Positions 17,352 to 26,174 of a stretch of 64,000 nt of DNA are shown in pieces. The DNA is from Bordetella sp. 02P26C-1 (GTDB taxonomy: Bacteria; Pseudomonadota; Gammaproteobacteria; Burkholderiales; Burkholderiaceae_B). Under the pieces are notes generated by a model, which saw only the letters and a list, made by a program, of their open reading frames with translations, did no database searches and was not told the DNA's origin. The DNA lies in contig NZ_WSJB01000025.1 of assembly GCF_009763255.1 (NCBI RefSeq), forward strand, positions 1-64,000. Direction: 5' to 3'. Both the position numbers and the translations under genes were made by a program. Numbering within the stretch: position 1 is the first letter of the stretch; each line of letters begins with the position of its first letter.

Positions 17352-18611
17352 GTGAATCCGTTGCTGTCCGTAGTTGAACGCAAGTTGAATGCCTTGCCCG
17401 TGACTGTGCAGTTGCAGATGCCCGATGGCGCTATCGTCGGGCCGAACGATGCTCAAGTGCGCTTTGTCGCGCGCGAAAAGTCCGCGCTGGCGCATCTGGC
17501 CGAGGGGTCGGTTGGTGTGTTGGGGCAGGACTATGTCGAAGGTCGCATCGACATACAGGGCAATATGCGCGATGTTATGGCCGCCGCGGCGGCGTTATTG
17601 CCGGGCTCGCCCGTCGAGGCGGCAAAAGGGGGATGGCTCACCGAACTAGTACGAAAAGTCGCATCGGTGTGGCGTCACTCCATCGAGCGTGATGCCAAGC
17701 AGATCGAGTTTCACTACGATCTGTCGGACGATTTCTATGCATTGTGGCTGGACCCGCGCCGGGTCTATTCCTGCGCGTATTATCGGACGCCCGAAATGAC
17801 GCTGGCGCAGGCGCAGGAAGCCAAACTGGACCACATTTGCCGCAAGCTACGTCTGCAACCCGGCGAGCGCTTCCTGGATGTGGGCGCGGGCTGGGGTGGG
17901 CTGCTGCTGTGGGCCGCGGAAAACTACGGTGTGGACGCTACGGGTATCACCTTGTCGCGCAATCAACACGCCTATGTCAACAAGCTCATCGAAGAAAAAG
18001 GCTTGTCGGGCCGTGTGCGGATGGAGCTGCTCGATTACCGCAAGCTCGACGAGTCGCAGCCTTTCGACAAGCTGGCGTCGGTGGGTATGTTCGAGCACGT
18101 GGGTCGCGCACAATTGCCGGGCTATTTCGCCAAGCTGCGTCGCCTGGTCAAGCCCGGCGGGCTTATCATGAACCACGGGATCACCGCGGCCGGCGTCTAT
18201 AACAGCGAGCTGGGCAGCGGGATGGGCGAGTTCATCGAAAAATATATCTTTCCCGGCGGCGAGCTGACGCATATCAGCTGCGTGATGGAGGCGATGACCC
18301 ACGGTGGTCTGGAAGGCGTGGACGTGGAAAACCTGCGTCCGCATTACGCGCGCACCTTGTGGGCCTGGAGTGATGCCTTGGAGGCGCGCCTGGAAGAGGC
18401 CGCGCAGGTTCTCAAGGGTGAGCAAGGGCAGCGCTCGTTGCGTGCCTATCGCCTGTACCTCGCCGGGTGCGCGATGGCCTTCGAGCATGGCTGGATCGCG
18501 CTACATCAGGTGCTGGGCACAAGCCCGGCATTTGGACGTGCGGACGAACTGGATAATCCGCCGGATCTGGCGTATCCGTGGCGGCGGGCGTACATGTACA
18601 CGGGCCAGTAA
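17352..18611 (+). CDS. cfa: cyclopropane-fatty-acyl-phospholipid synthase
   Basis: 419 aa from a GTG preceded by GGGGAGAAG. It methylenates cis double bonds of membrane phospholipids using S-adenosylmethionine, hardening the membrane in stationary phase or acid. The N-terminal lipid-binding domain (1-~110) is followed by the catalytic domain with HYDLSDDFYALWLD, YSCAYYRTP, the SAM motif LDVGAGWGG (175-183) and FEHVGRAQLPGYF. It is monocistronic, with a hairpin terminator downstream. Confidence 0.93.
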   Translation: MNPLLSVVERKLNALPVTVQLQMPDGAIVGPNDAQVRFVAREKSALAHLAEGSVGVLGQDYVEGRIDIQGNMRDVMAAAAALLPGSPVEAAKGGWLTELVRKVASVWRHSIERDAKQIEFHYDLSDDFYALWLDPRRVYSCAYYRTPEMTLAQAQEAKLDHICRKLRLQPGERFLDVGAGWGGLLLWAAENYGVDATGITLSRNQHAYVNKLIEEKGLSGRVRMELLDYRKLDESQPFDKLASVGMFEHVGRAQLPGYFAKLRRLVKPGGLIMNHGITAAGVYNSELGSGMGEFIEKYIFPGGELTHISCVMEAMTHGGLEGVDVENLRPHYARTLWAWSDALEARLEEAAQVLKGEQGQRSLRAYRLYLAGCAMAFEHGWIALHQVLGTSPAFGRADELDNPPDLAYPWRRAYMYTGQ

Positions 18612-18635
18612 ACCGTAACCACGACGTAACTCGTC

Positions 18636-18705
18636 AGCCCGCCCTCAAGCGCCCGATGCTCGGTTGTTCTTCCGATAGCCGGTCGCCTGAAAGGCGGGCT
18701 TTTTG
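18636..18705 (+). terminator. cfa terminator
   Basis: AGCCCGCC (18636-18643) can pair with GGCGGGCT (18693-18700), which runs directly into TTTTTT. A small local stem GCCTGAAAGGC lies just before the U-run. The large loop makes the long pairing uncertain, but the GC arm plus U-run is terminator-like. Confidence 0.55.
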
Positions 18706-18860
18706 CTGCCAGTACAGTAATGACTACGGTCAAAACGTAACTTTGTGTGTTTGTGACTTATTGCAATGCAGCATAGGTATGCCGGGGCGTTGTCGCTTGG
18801 GCGAGGCCGGCGTTGCGCCGAAATCTCATCCTATTTATGACTAAATGTGTCGATCTGGGC

Positions 18861-18889
18861 TTGGGCGTTTCGGGAAAATCCGTTAAGAT
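18861..18889 (+). promoter_or_regulatory. candidate sigma70 promoter of the ABC operon
   Basis: TTGGGC (18861-18866) and TAAGAT (18884-18889) are separated by exactly 17 bases, with three or four consensus matches each. It points towards the binding-protein gene at 19119. Sequence alone cannot confirm it. Confidence 0.35.
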
Positions 18890-19118
18890 GCTGTCTTCTT
18901 CATTTAGTTGTGCTCAATTTCTGTCAGCCTGCGCGTGAGATTTTTCACGCACGGGCTCGCTGTCCACGGGGTCGACGTCCGCTTTGACGCACGACCCTGC
19001 TGCTAGTGTCGGTTTGTATTGGCGGTTCTGCCCGTCTTCCGCACAACCCCCTTAGCTCCACGGCACCCACGGGCGCTTTGTCCGGCGTGGTGTCCCTGAA
19101 CCTATGGAGGCAAAAGCC

Positions 19119-20117
19119 ATGCAATTCAATGTTGTGAAAACCCTCTCCGCCGCGGCGGTGTTTCTTGCTTTCGCGGGCTCGGCTCAGGCCGCCGATGCGA
19201 CTTGCGAGGTGAACCGGCCGGTGAAGTTCGGCGGTATGAACTGGGAGTCCAACCTCGTCTTAGTCGATGTCGAGCGTTTTATCCTGGAAAAAGGCTATGG
19301 TTGCGAGACCGAGACGCTGCCCACCGAAACGCTGCCCGCTTTGGCCGCGCTCGAGCGCGGTGATCTCGATGTGAACACGGAGATCTGGCTCAATAGCGTC
19401 GCCGAACCGTGGGAGAAGGCCGAGAAGACCGGTAAGGTCAAACGCGTTGGCGAACTCTATCTGGGTGGCGAGTCCTGGTTTATCCCGCGCTATACGGCCG
19501 AACGCCTGCCGGAGCTGAAGTCCGCGGCCGATCTGCCGAAGTTCAAGGACGAATTCAAAGATCCGGAAGAGCCCTCGAAAGGCCGTTTTTACGGCTGCCC
19601 GGCGGGTTGGGGCTGTGAGGTCACCAGCACGAACCTGTTCCATGCGTTAGGGCTGGACGATACGTATACCTTGTATTCGCCCGGCACGGGTGCAGCGCAG
19701 AAAGCGGCGCTGACCTCGGCGTATAAGCGCAAACAGAACGTGGTGTTTTACTACTGGTACCCCACGCCGCTGGTGGGCTCGATGGATCTGGTCAAGCTGG
19801 ACCTGCCGGCCTATGACGCCGAAACGCACAAGTGCCTGACTTCGCCGGATTGCAAGGATCCCAAGCCTAGCGCCTATCCGGAAAACCCGGTGTTTACCGG
19901 CGTGAACACGAAGTTCGCCCGAGAGGCGCCCAAGCTGACCGAGTTCTTCTCCAAGGTGGCCGTGCCGTTGCCCGAGATGGACGCGACGCTGGCGCACATG
20001 GAAGAGTCCGGCGATGACGCCGCCGATGTGGCCCAATGGTTCCTCAAGAATAAGGCGGATGTGTGGACCAAGTGGGTGCCTGCCGAGGTGGCAGAGCGGG
20101 TGCAGGCCGCGCTGTAA
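19119..20117 (+). CDS. ABC transporter substrate-binding protein, glycine betaine/proline type (OpuAC domain)
   Basis: 332 aa from the ATG at 19119, preceded by GGAGG with good spacing. Residues 1-24 are a Sec signal peptide ending AQA. The mature protein is a type II periplasmic binding protein of the OpuAC/ProX group (VKFGGMNWESN, LPALAALERGDLDVNTEIW, FYGCPAGWGCEVT, YYWYPTPLVGSMDLVKLDLP). Trp and Tyr residues in these blocks are the usual cage for quaternary amines, which suggests glycine betaine, choline or a similar osmolyte. Permease and ATPase genes follow, so this is a complete importer. Confidence 0.85.
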   Translation: MQFNVVKTLSAAAVFLAFAGSAQAADATCEVNRPVKFGGMNWESNLVLVDVERFILEKGYGCETETLPTETLPALAALERGDLDVNTEIWLNSVAEPWEKAEKTGKVKRVGELYLGGESWFIPRYTAERLPELKSAADLPKFKDEFKDPEEPSKGRFYGCPAGWGCEVTSTNLFHALGLDDTYTLYSPGTGAAQKAALTSAYKRKQNVVFYYWYPTPLVGSMDLVKLDLPAYDAETHKCLTSPDCKDPKPSAYPENPVFTGVNTKFAREAPKLTEFFSKVAVPLPEMDATLAHMEESGDDAADVAQWFLKNKADVWTKWVPAEVAERVQAAL

Positions 20118-20134
20118 GCGGCATTGATAAGAAT

Positions 20135-20157
20135 GCGGCCGGGCACGCACTGGCCGC
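20135..20157 (+). repeat. intercistronic hairpin after the binding-protein gene
   Basis: GCGGCC (20135-20140) and GGCCGC (20152-20157) form a stem with an 11-base loop in the 276-bp gap between binding protein and permease genes. Such 3' hairpins usually protect the more abundant binding-protein message or cut read-through. The rest of the gap has no gene. Confidence 0.4.
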
Positions 20158-20393
20158 GTTGGAAAGCGTTGTCGGGCACCGCGCCGAAAGCGCCGTACGT
20201 GGCGATTCGTCTTCATTTGCGGGTATCGCCCCAGCGCTTTCCCTGAATCGTTTTTCGCTGCAGCACACTTTGCATAGCGCCGGAATGCCCGGAACGTTCT
20301 GTAGATGTTCGCAGTCGGGCGTGACTAGGGTCATGCGGCTGAATGCTTGTTTCTCGGCCGCATCGCTCTACGGCATGCCGTAAGGAGGTTTTT

Positions 20394-21251
20394 ATGTTTC
20401 CAGAGATTATTCCACCACGCGCCGTGCGTGGTGCGATCGACGGGTTTGTCGATCATCTCGTCACGCAGTACGCCGATACCTTGGAGGCGTTATCCAAGCC
20501 GTTTCTAAGCGCGTTGGTCTGGCTCGAACAGGTATTGCGTGGCGCGCCTTGGTGGCTGGTCGTGCTGGCTACCATCGCGATTGCGTGGGGCGTGAGCCGG
20601 CGCATCGGGCTGAGCATCGCCATGGGGGCGCTGCTGTGTGTGATCGGTGTGTTGGGTCTGTGGGATGCTGGCATGCAGACCTTGGCGCTCATGATCATGG
20701 CGGCGGGCCTGTCGGTGATTATCGGCATCCCGGTCGGTATTCTGATGGCGCGGGTGAACTGGCTGCGCGCGGTCATGCTGCCGGTGTTGGACGTCATGCA
20801 GACGATGCCGAGTTTTGTGTATCTGATTCCGGTCGTGATGCTGTTTGGGCTGGGCAAGATTCCGGCCATCATCGCGACGGTGATTTACGCGGTGCCGCCG
20901 CTGATTCGTTTGACGGATCTGGGCATACGGTTGGTCGATCGCGAGGTGCTGGAAGCCTCGCGCGCCTTTGGCGCGAATGCCCGTCAGCAGTTGTTTGGCG
21001 TGCAGCTGCCGCTGGCACTGCCCAACATCATGGCGGGCATTAACCAGACGACGATGATGGCGTTGTCGATGGTGGTGATCGCTTCGATGATTGGCGCACG
21101 CGGCCTCGGTTATGAAGTACTGTTAGGTATCAATCGTCTGGAAGTCGGCCGAGGGCTCTTGGCCGGCCTGGGCATCGTGGTGTTGGCGGTGCTGTTTGAC
21201 CGAATCACGCAATCTTACGGACATCGCGTCCGCCAAGGAGGCCAACGATGA
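20394..21251 (+). CDS. proW: ABC transporter permease, ProW type
   Basis: 285 aa from the ATG at 20394, with AAGGAGG upstream. Six or so membrane helices and the binding-protein-dependent transport signature (EASRAFGANARQQLFGVQLPLALPNIMAGINQT, the EAA loop) identify it as the inner-membrane channel. VMQTMPSFVYLIPVVMLFGLGKIP is characteristic of ProW/OpuAB. Its stop overlaps the ATPase start (ATGA), showing translational coupling. Confidence 0.88.
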   Translation: MFPEIIPPRAVRGAIDGFVDHLVTQYADTLEALSKPFLSALVWLEQVLRGAPWWLVVLATIAIAWGVSRRIGLSIAMGALLCVIGVLGLWDAGMQTLALMIMAAGLSVIIGIPVGILMARVNWLRAVMLPVLDVMQTMPSFVYLIPVVMLFGLGKIPAIIATVIYAVPPLIRLTDLGIRLVDREVLEASRAFGANARQQLFGVQLPLALPNIMAGINQTTMMALSMVVIASMIGARGLGYEVLLGINRLEVGRGLLAGLGIVVLAVLFDRITQSYGHRVRQGGQR

Positions 21252-22522
21252 GCAAGATTGAAGTCAAGAATATTTATAAAGTCTTTGGTCCGCATCCGGC
21301 AAAATGGCTGTCGGCCGCGCAGGGCGGCATGAGCAAGGAAGAATTGCTCGCCAAGAGCGGTCACACGCTAGGCTTGCGCGACATCAGCCTGTCGATTGAA
21401 GAGGGCAGTATCTACGTCATCATGGGCTTGTCGGGCTCGGGGAAATCGACCTTGATCCGGCACTTTAATCGTCTGATCGAGCCCAGCGCCGGGCAGATTC
21501 TGGTCGATGGCGTGGACGTGGTGAGTCTGGGCAAGCGCGAACTCGAGACCTTCCGTCAGAAAAAGATGAGCATGGTGTTCCAGCGCTTTGGGCTGTTCCC
21601 GCATCGCACGGTGCTTGAAAACGCGGCGTATGGGTTGACCGTGCAGGGCGTGCCTAAAGCGCAACGCGAGGAGCGCGCGCGTCACTGGTTGGATCAGGTG
21701 GGGCTCAATGGTTTCGAGGCGCAGTATCCGCATCAACTCTCCGGTGGGATGCAGCAGCGCGTTGGATTGGCGCGAGCGCTGGCCACGGATGCAGAGATTC
21801 TATTGATGGACGAGGCGTTTTCCGCGCTGGATCCGCTTATCCGTCGGGAGATGCAGGATCATCTGTTGCAGTTGCAGGCCAAGCTGAACAAAACCATTGT
21901 GTTCATCACGCACGATCTGGATGAGGCGCTGCGACTTGGCAACCGGATCGCGATCTTGAAAGATGGCGAGCTGGTGCAGGAGGGCACGCCCGAAGATATC
22001 CTGTTGAATCCGTCGAATGACTACGTTCAAGCGTTTTTGCAGGATGTGAACCGCACCAAGGTGCTCAACGCGGCGCATGCCGTGAACCCGACTCGCTTGA
22101 CGCTGACGATGCGCTCGCGCCCGGCGCATGCGTTGGACCGCCTGCACGCATTGAACTACGAGTATGCGCCTGTTCTGGACGGCAAGCGATTGGCGGGGGT
22201 GCTGACGGAAGCCGCGGCGCAGCGCGCCGTGCAGGCTGGCGCGCGCGACGTGTCCGCCTATGTCGAGGACTTGGCATCGATTCCCGCGACTGCCGGGCTG
22301 GACGAAGTCCTGGCCCGACTCGTCCATAGCGATCAGCCGGTTGCCGTGACGGGCGAGGATGACGAGTTTCTGGGTATGCTTTCCCGGAAAAAAGTGGTCG
22401 ATCTCGTCACCCCGGCCTTGCAGGAAGGCAGTACCGAGACGCCCGCGGCGGCGTCAACGCCATCGCCCGAGGCGGGCGCCGCTACAGAGCCTGCCGAGCC
22501 GATTTCCCGGCACGCTGCCTGA
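21248..22522 (+). CDS. proV: glycine betaine/proline ABC transporter ATPase with CBS domains, ProV type
   Basis: 424 aa. A ProV-like N-terminal extension (VFGPHPAKWLSAAQGGMSKEELL) precedes the ATPase: Walker A GLSGSGKST (60-68), signature LSGGMQQR and Walker B ILLMDEAFSALDP. Residues ~280-395 hold a CBS region, which in ProV/OpuA senses ionic strength. A Glu/Ala/Pro-rich tail follows. It powers uptake of compatible solutes during osmotic stress. Confidence 0.92.
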   Translation: MSKIEVKNIYKVFGPHPAKWLSAAQGGMSKEELLAKSGHTLGLRDISLSIEEGSIYVIMGLSGSGKSTLIRHFNRLIEPSAGQILVDGVDVVSLGKRELETFRQKKMSMVFQRFGLFPHRTVLENAAYGLTVQGVPKAQREERARHWLDQVGLNGFEAQYPHQLSGGMQQRVGLARALATDAEILLMDEAFSALDPLIRREMQDHLLQLQAKLNKTIVFITHDLDEALRLGNRIAILKDGELVQEGTPEDILLNPSNDYVQAFLQDVNRTKVLNAAHAVNPTRLTLTMRSRPAHALDRLHALNYEYAPVLDGKRLAGVLTEAAAQRAVQAGARDVSAYVEDLASIPATAGLDEVLARLVHSDQPVAVTGEDDEFLGMLSRKKVVDLVTPALQEGSTETPAAASTPSPEAGAATEPAEPISRHAA

Positions 22523-22576
22523 GCGATTTGATCGATCGCTGCACAGCGCTAACCTGCATCGATCGCGCGCTTTTTT
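22523..22576 (+). terminator. terminator of the betaine-type ABC operon
   Basis: GATCGAT (22530-22536) pairs with ATCGATC (22558-22564), enclosing further self-complementary bases (CGCTG/CAGCG), and is followed by GCGCGC and TTTTTT (22571-22576). It lies right behind the ATPase stop. Confidence 0.6.
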
Positions 22577-22618
22577 CGCTATGATGACTGATGTTTTTCA
22601 CCTAAACGCGGAAGTCGT

Positions 22619-22993
22619 ATGCCTATCTTGAAAGTGCAAATCGTGCAGGGCCGCTCGGCCCAGCAGAAGCAAGCGTTGTTGACGAAGGTGTCGCAGGCGG
22701 TGGTCGATAGCATCGGCGCGCCCTTGCCGAGCGTGCGTGTGATGTTGACCGAGATCCCGGCCGAAAATGTGATCGTGGCCGGCGAGCTTGGCAAGGATGC
22801 GGCGCTGGTCATGGCGATGCTGATCTCTGGCCGCACGGAAGAGAAAAAGGCCGCGCTGATTGCGGCGGTAAGCCGTGCAGTGCATGAAAGCATCGACATT
22901 TCCGAGCAAGATGTGCGCGTGATCGTGCGCGATGTACCCAACACGGATATGGGTATGGCGGGCGGCGTCACCGCGAAGTCCGCGGGCCGCTAG
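22619..22993 (+). CDS. tandem 4-oxalocrotonate tautomerase-like protein
   Basis: 124 aa, twice the size of a 4-OT subunit. The first unit (1-~60) has the Met-Pro start that exposes the catalytic Pro2, then the beta-alpha-beta pattern VQIVQGRSAQQKQALLTKVSQAVVDSIG and VRVMLTEIPAENVIVAGE. A second unit (~62-118) repeats it: AMLISGRTEEKKAALIAAVSRAVHESI and VRVIVRDVPNTDMGMAGG. The second copy has no N-terminal proline, so only one active site per chain is likely. Such fusions form trimers resembling the 4-OT hexamer. The substrate is unknown. It lies just upstream of a thiolase gene. Confidence 0.8.
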   Translation: MPILKVQIVQGRSAQQKQALLTKVSQAVVDSIGAPLPSVRVMLTEIPAENVIVAGELGKDAALVMAMLISGRTEEKKAALIAAVSRAVHESIDISEQDVRVIVRDVPNTDMGMAGGVTAKSAGR

Positions 22994-23070
22994 CGCACAG
23001 GGCATAGGCGCGGGTCGCGGACTACGCGCCGCGCGTCGCCCGGCATGGAATACAAAACTGGAGGAACAAC

Positions 23071-24252
23071 ATGAATGAAGTCGTCGTAGTCGCGGGCGCC
23101 CGTACCGCCATCGGAGATTTTGGGGGCGCGTTAAAGGACGTGCCGCCGGCCGAGCTGGGGGCCACCGTTATCAAGGAAGCCCTGGCCCGCGCCAATGTGG
23201 GCGGCGGCGAAGTCGGCCATGTCGCGGTCGGACATGTCATCAATACCGAACCACGCGATATGTACCTGTCGCGCGTGGTCTCCATGAATGCCGGTATCGG
23301 CAAGGAAACGCCCGCGTTTAACGTCAACCGCTTATGCGGTTCGGGCTTGCAGGCCATTGTGTCGGCCGCGCAGACCATTATGCTGGGCGATGCGGAGATC
23401 GCGATAGGCGCGGGCGTGGAAAGCATGAGCCGCGCCCCGTATATTTCGCCGACCCAGCGCTGGGGCGCCCGCATGGGGGACGCGCAGCTCGTGGACATGA
23501 TGACCGGTGCGTTGTCGGATCCGTTCGAGCGTATCCACATGGGCGTGACGGCGGAGAACGTGGCCGCGAAGTTCGGTATCAGCCGCGAGGACCAAGACGC
23601 TCTGGCGGTCGAGTCGCACCGGCGCGCCGCGGCGGCGATCGATGCGGGACACTTCCGGGACCAGATTGTGCCCATCGTGCGCAAGACCCGTAAGGGCGAG
23701 GTGGTGTTCGATACGGACGAACACGTGCGCCGCGATGTGACGGCCGATGGGCTGGCGGCGCTGAAAACCGTCTTCAAGAAAGAAAACGGCACCGTGACCG
23801 CCGGCAATGCTTCCGGGCTGAACGATGGCGCGGCGGCGGTTGTGCTGATGAACGCCAGCGTCGCGCGCGAACGTGGCGTCAAGCCGCTGGCGCGATTGGT
23901 GGCCTATGCCCATGTCGGCGTGGAGCCCTCCATCATGGGGATCGGACCGGTGCCGGCCACGCAAGCAGCCCTAAAGCGTGCCGGCCTGACCGTGGATCAA
24001 CTGGACGTGATCGAAGCCAACGAGGCCTTCGCCGCCCAGGCGTGTGCGGTGTCACGCGAGCTGGGCTTGGACCCGGCCAAGGTAAACGCCAACGGCAGCG
24101 GCATCAGTCTGGGCCACCCCATCGGCGCCACGGGCACGATCATCACGATCAAGGCTTTGTACGAGTTGCAGCGCGTTCAAGGCCGTTACGCGCTGGTGAC
24201 GATGTGCATTGGTGGCGGTCAGGGCATTGCGGCGGTGTTCGAACGCGTGTGA
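23071..24252 (+). CDS. acetyl-CoA C-acetyltransferase (beta-ketothiolase, BktB/PhaA type)
   Basis: 393 aa, the normal length. Catalytic residues are in place: nucleophile Cys89 ([10 protein letters not shown]), His349 (GHPIGATG) and Cys379 (MCIGGGQG). It condenses two acetyl-CoA, or acetyl-CoA with a longer acyl-CoA, or thiolyses 3-ketoacyl-Co[16 protein letters not shown] and the RWGARMGD loop favour the BktB subgroup, which accepts C4-C6 substrates, over strict acetoacetyl-CoA enzymes, but this is a tentative distinction. A GGAGG lies before the ATG. No phaB or phaC is adjacent. Confidence 0.9.
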   Translation: MNEVVVVAGARTAIGDFGGALKDVPPAELGATVIKEALARANVGGGEVGHVAVGHVINTEPRDMYLSRVVSMNAGIGKETPAFNVNRLCGSGLQAIVSAAQTIMLGDAEIAIGAGVESMSRAPYISPTQRWGARMGDAQLVDMMTGALSDPFERIHMGVTAENVAAKFGISREDQDALAVESHRRAAAAIDAGHFRDQIVPIVRKTRKGEVVFDTDEHVRRDVTADGLAALKTVFKKENGTVTAGNASGLNDGAAAVVLMNASVARERGVKPLARLVAYAHVGVEPSIMGIGPVPATQAALKRAGLTVDQLDVIEANEAFAAQACAVSRELGLDPAKVNANGSGISLGHPIGATGTIITIKALYELQRVQGRYALVTMCIGGGQGIAAVFERV

Positions 24253-24320
24253 TCTTTGTGCGGCGGCGGTCGCGGCGTTGGACGCCGCTCACTGTCGTGT
24301 TGCAGACGTGGCCGGCGGTA

Positions 24321-25352
24321 TCAACCTGCCGCTGCGGGTTTGAGACCCACTTCTCGGGCGACACCTTCCCAAATTGGCCCTTCCTTTTGTAGGAAGTTGG
24401 CTAGCTCGACCGTCCCAAATGCTTGCATCGGTACACTGCCGCCCTGAACCAGCATCGACTGAATTGACGGGTCGCGCAGGGCCGTGGCCACTTCCCGAGA
24501 AAGACGCGCCACCGCGGCAGGTGACGTCCCGGGCGGTGCGAACAATGCTGTCCATGGCGTCAAGACGTCGTCTACGACGCCGGTTTGCTTGATGGTCGGA
24601 ACATTGGGTGCGATGGCCAACCGCTGATTTGAACCGACCGCCAGCGCACGGAGACGTCCTTCCCGTACGAAGGGATCCACCGCCACCATGTAATCCGGCA
24701 TCACATCCACGACCCCGCCCACAAGATCGTTGATTGCGGCAGCGCTGCCTTTGTAATGGACAGGGGTGGTCTTAATACCCACTTCGGATTGCAACTGCAT
24801 AAAGGACAAGAAAGCGCCGGTGCCAGCCCCGGGAGACGCGACGTTGACCTTCCCAGGATTCAGGCGGGCGAACTCGATGAGCTCTGCTAGAGTGGAGTAC
24901 GGCCTGTCTGGATTTGCGACTAATGTGATCGGATTGAGTGATACGCCATGCACGGGAAGGAGTGAGGCGACTCCCTGCGTTTGTTCGGGATAAATGATGC
25001 GATTGAGGAAAATGGTACCTTGCGTTCCCAAGATCAATGTATGGCCATCACTCGGCAAGCGCGACGCGTACTCCGTTCCGATCGAACCGCTGGCGCCCGC
25101 ACGGTTTTCCACGATAACTGCCTGGTTTAACTGTTCGCTCAGCTTATGAGCGATTTTTCTGGCCTGAGTATCGGTGATGCCGCCTGGAGGGAACGGCACG
25201 ACGAGACGTAATGGTTTTGTTGGCGCCCAATGGCTATCGCTGCTCGCCATTCCGGACGCCGCAAAAGCGGCCAATCCGAAGGTCGCTTGCAAAAGCTGTC
25301 TGCGCTTGAGAGAGGGTATCCCCCCGCGATTGCTTTGTTGTAAAGATTCCAT
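24321..25352 (-). CDS. Bug/TctC-family periplasmic solute receptor (Tat-type signal)
   Basis: 343 aa from the ATG at 25352, with AGGAG upstream. The N-terminus carries a twin-arginine-like signal (SLKRRQLLQATFG, then a hydrophobic stretch ending at about residue 40), unlike the Sec signals of the other two Bug proteins here. The mature protein has the family blocks PLRLVVPFPPGGITDTQAR, VENRAGASGSIG and NPGKVNVASPGAGTG. Bug proteins bind carboxylates; no tctA/tctB membrane genes are nearby. It lies 77 bp downstream of a cupin dioxygenase gene on the same strand, so its ligand may be that enzyme's substrate. Confidence 0.85.
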   Translation of the reverse strand: MESLQQSNRGGIPSLKRRQLLQATFGLAAFAASGMASSDSHWAPTKPLRLVVPFPPGGITDTQARKIAHKLSEQLNQAVIVENRAGASGSIGTEYASRLPSDGHTLILGTQGTIFLNRIIYPEQTQGVASLLPVHGVSLNPITLVANPDRPYSTLAELIEFARLNPGKVNVASPGAGTGAFLSFMQLQSEVGIKTTPVHYKGSAAAINDLVGGVVDVMPDYMVAVDPFVREGRLRALAVGSNQRLAIAPNVPTIKQTGVVDDVLTPWTALFAPPGTSPAAVARLSREVATALRDPSIQSMLVQGGSVPMQAFGTVELANFLQKEGPIWEGVAREVGLKPAAAG

Positions 25353-25429
25353 GGTGTCTCCTGGTACCTGTTTCCCGCGCATTGGTCTAATCATTGGTGC
25401 ACGGCACGACAGAGTCACGATCCGCGTGT

Positions 25430-25975
25430 TTAACGGATAAATCGATTGATGTAGTCTTCACCTAACCCGATTGAGCTGTAGTACTCGCGTGCTTTATCCA
25501 TCTTCGTAAAGACGTCTTCGTAGCCCAATGCGTTTCCATCGACGTCGACGAAGACGTAGCCCGCCTTTACGTGAAAGAGCGTGACCATTTCGTCAACACC
25601 ATCCGGCACGTACAGAGTGTGAGTCTCTCCTGGGGGCTCAAATACAAAGCTGCCTTCTTCGGCGACCCAGTCGTGTTCGAGATATTGCCAACGCCCTTTC
25701 AAGACAATGGCGTGCACAGTGCCAGAGTGCCGGTGACGCGAGAGGACGCCGCTGCGCTCGACGCGGATCAAATTGATGTAGAGCCCTTCAGATGGGGAGA
25801 AAACGACGGGCTTGAAGAAGGAGCCGCTTGGCGTGGGGACCCATAAATTGTCATGCTCGAGCCAATCCGTGGTCACCCCATGGTGGATCAAGTCAGGAAT
25901 CATGCCTCGGGGCTGCTCGTGTCGGTAAGGCTCCTTTTTCAAGGGCGCACGCACGGGGACAGGGTGTTCATTCAT
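25430..25975 (-). CDS. cupin domain protein, 2,4'-dihydroxyacetophenone dioxygenase-like
   Basis: 181 aa from the ATG at 25975; the frame is open much further up, but that part overlaps the promoter region of the opposite gene and is not family-like. The cupin core covers about residues 45-140, with the metal motif SRHRHSGTVHAIVLKG (two His of HRH, a later His) and a second motif PPGETHTLYV. Similar single-cupin proteins include 2,4'-dihydroxyacetophenone dioxygenase and other C-C bond-cleaving enzymes, but substrates cannot be assigned. It is cotranscribed with a Bug receptor, suggesting uptake and ring or side-chain cleavage of an aromatic or keto acid. Confidence 0.7.
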   Translation of the reverse strand: MNEHPVPVRAPLKKEPYRHEQPRGMIPDLIHHGVTTDWLEHDNLWVPTPSGSFFKPVVFSPSEGLYINLIRVERSGVLSRHRHSGTVHAIVLKGRWQYLEHDWVAEEGSFVFEPPGETHTLYVPDGVDEMVTLFHVKAGYVFVDVDGNALGYEDVFTKMDKAREYYSSIGLGEDYINRFIR

Positions 25976-26174
25976 CTCGGCTCTCTTATCTATTTCGTGG
26001 ATTCGCAATGGCGTTATGTCGGCATACCGGCCAAGCTGGCTGACGCGGAAACGTATATTGCCACTCCTCCTGACGTGCTGTTGCGTTCTCTCACATATTG
26101 GACTCCACAGAGGGCGGCGAATTGGCGCGTGTGACGTGGCTACAATCACGCGATTCTTAACTGACTTTCCTCTG

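Larger units (their letters stand above)
18612..19118. other. gene-free region: cfa 3' end and long leader of the betaine-type ABC operon
   Basis: About 507 bp without a gene. After the cfa terminator it holds a TGCA-N-TGCA motif (within TTGCAATGCAGCA, 18761-18773), a sigma70-like promoter (18861-18889), a perfect hairpin GCGTGA/TCACGC around GATTTT (18933-18950), and CCACG/CGTGG arms near 19057-19090 just before the Shine-Dalgarno. If the promoter is right, the leader is over 200 nt long, enough for post-transcriptional control, but no known riboswitch is recognisable. Confidence 0.5.

Noticed and set aside
22994..23070. GGCGCG/CGCGCC inverted repeat before the thiolase gene
   Set aside because: No U-run and the GC-rich arms are expected by chance in this base composition; not listed as a terminator.
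25976..26149. 58-codon upstream extension of the cupin gene
   Set aside because: Not family-like and would cover the divergent promoter region.
26016..26174. N-terminal extension of the spermidine-synthase-like gene
   Set aside because: The extra 53 residues overlap the cupin upstream region, look like random Cys/Leu/Arg-rich sequence and lack a family match; the ATG at 26175 is preferred.
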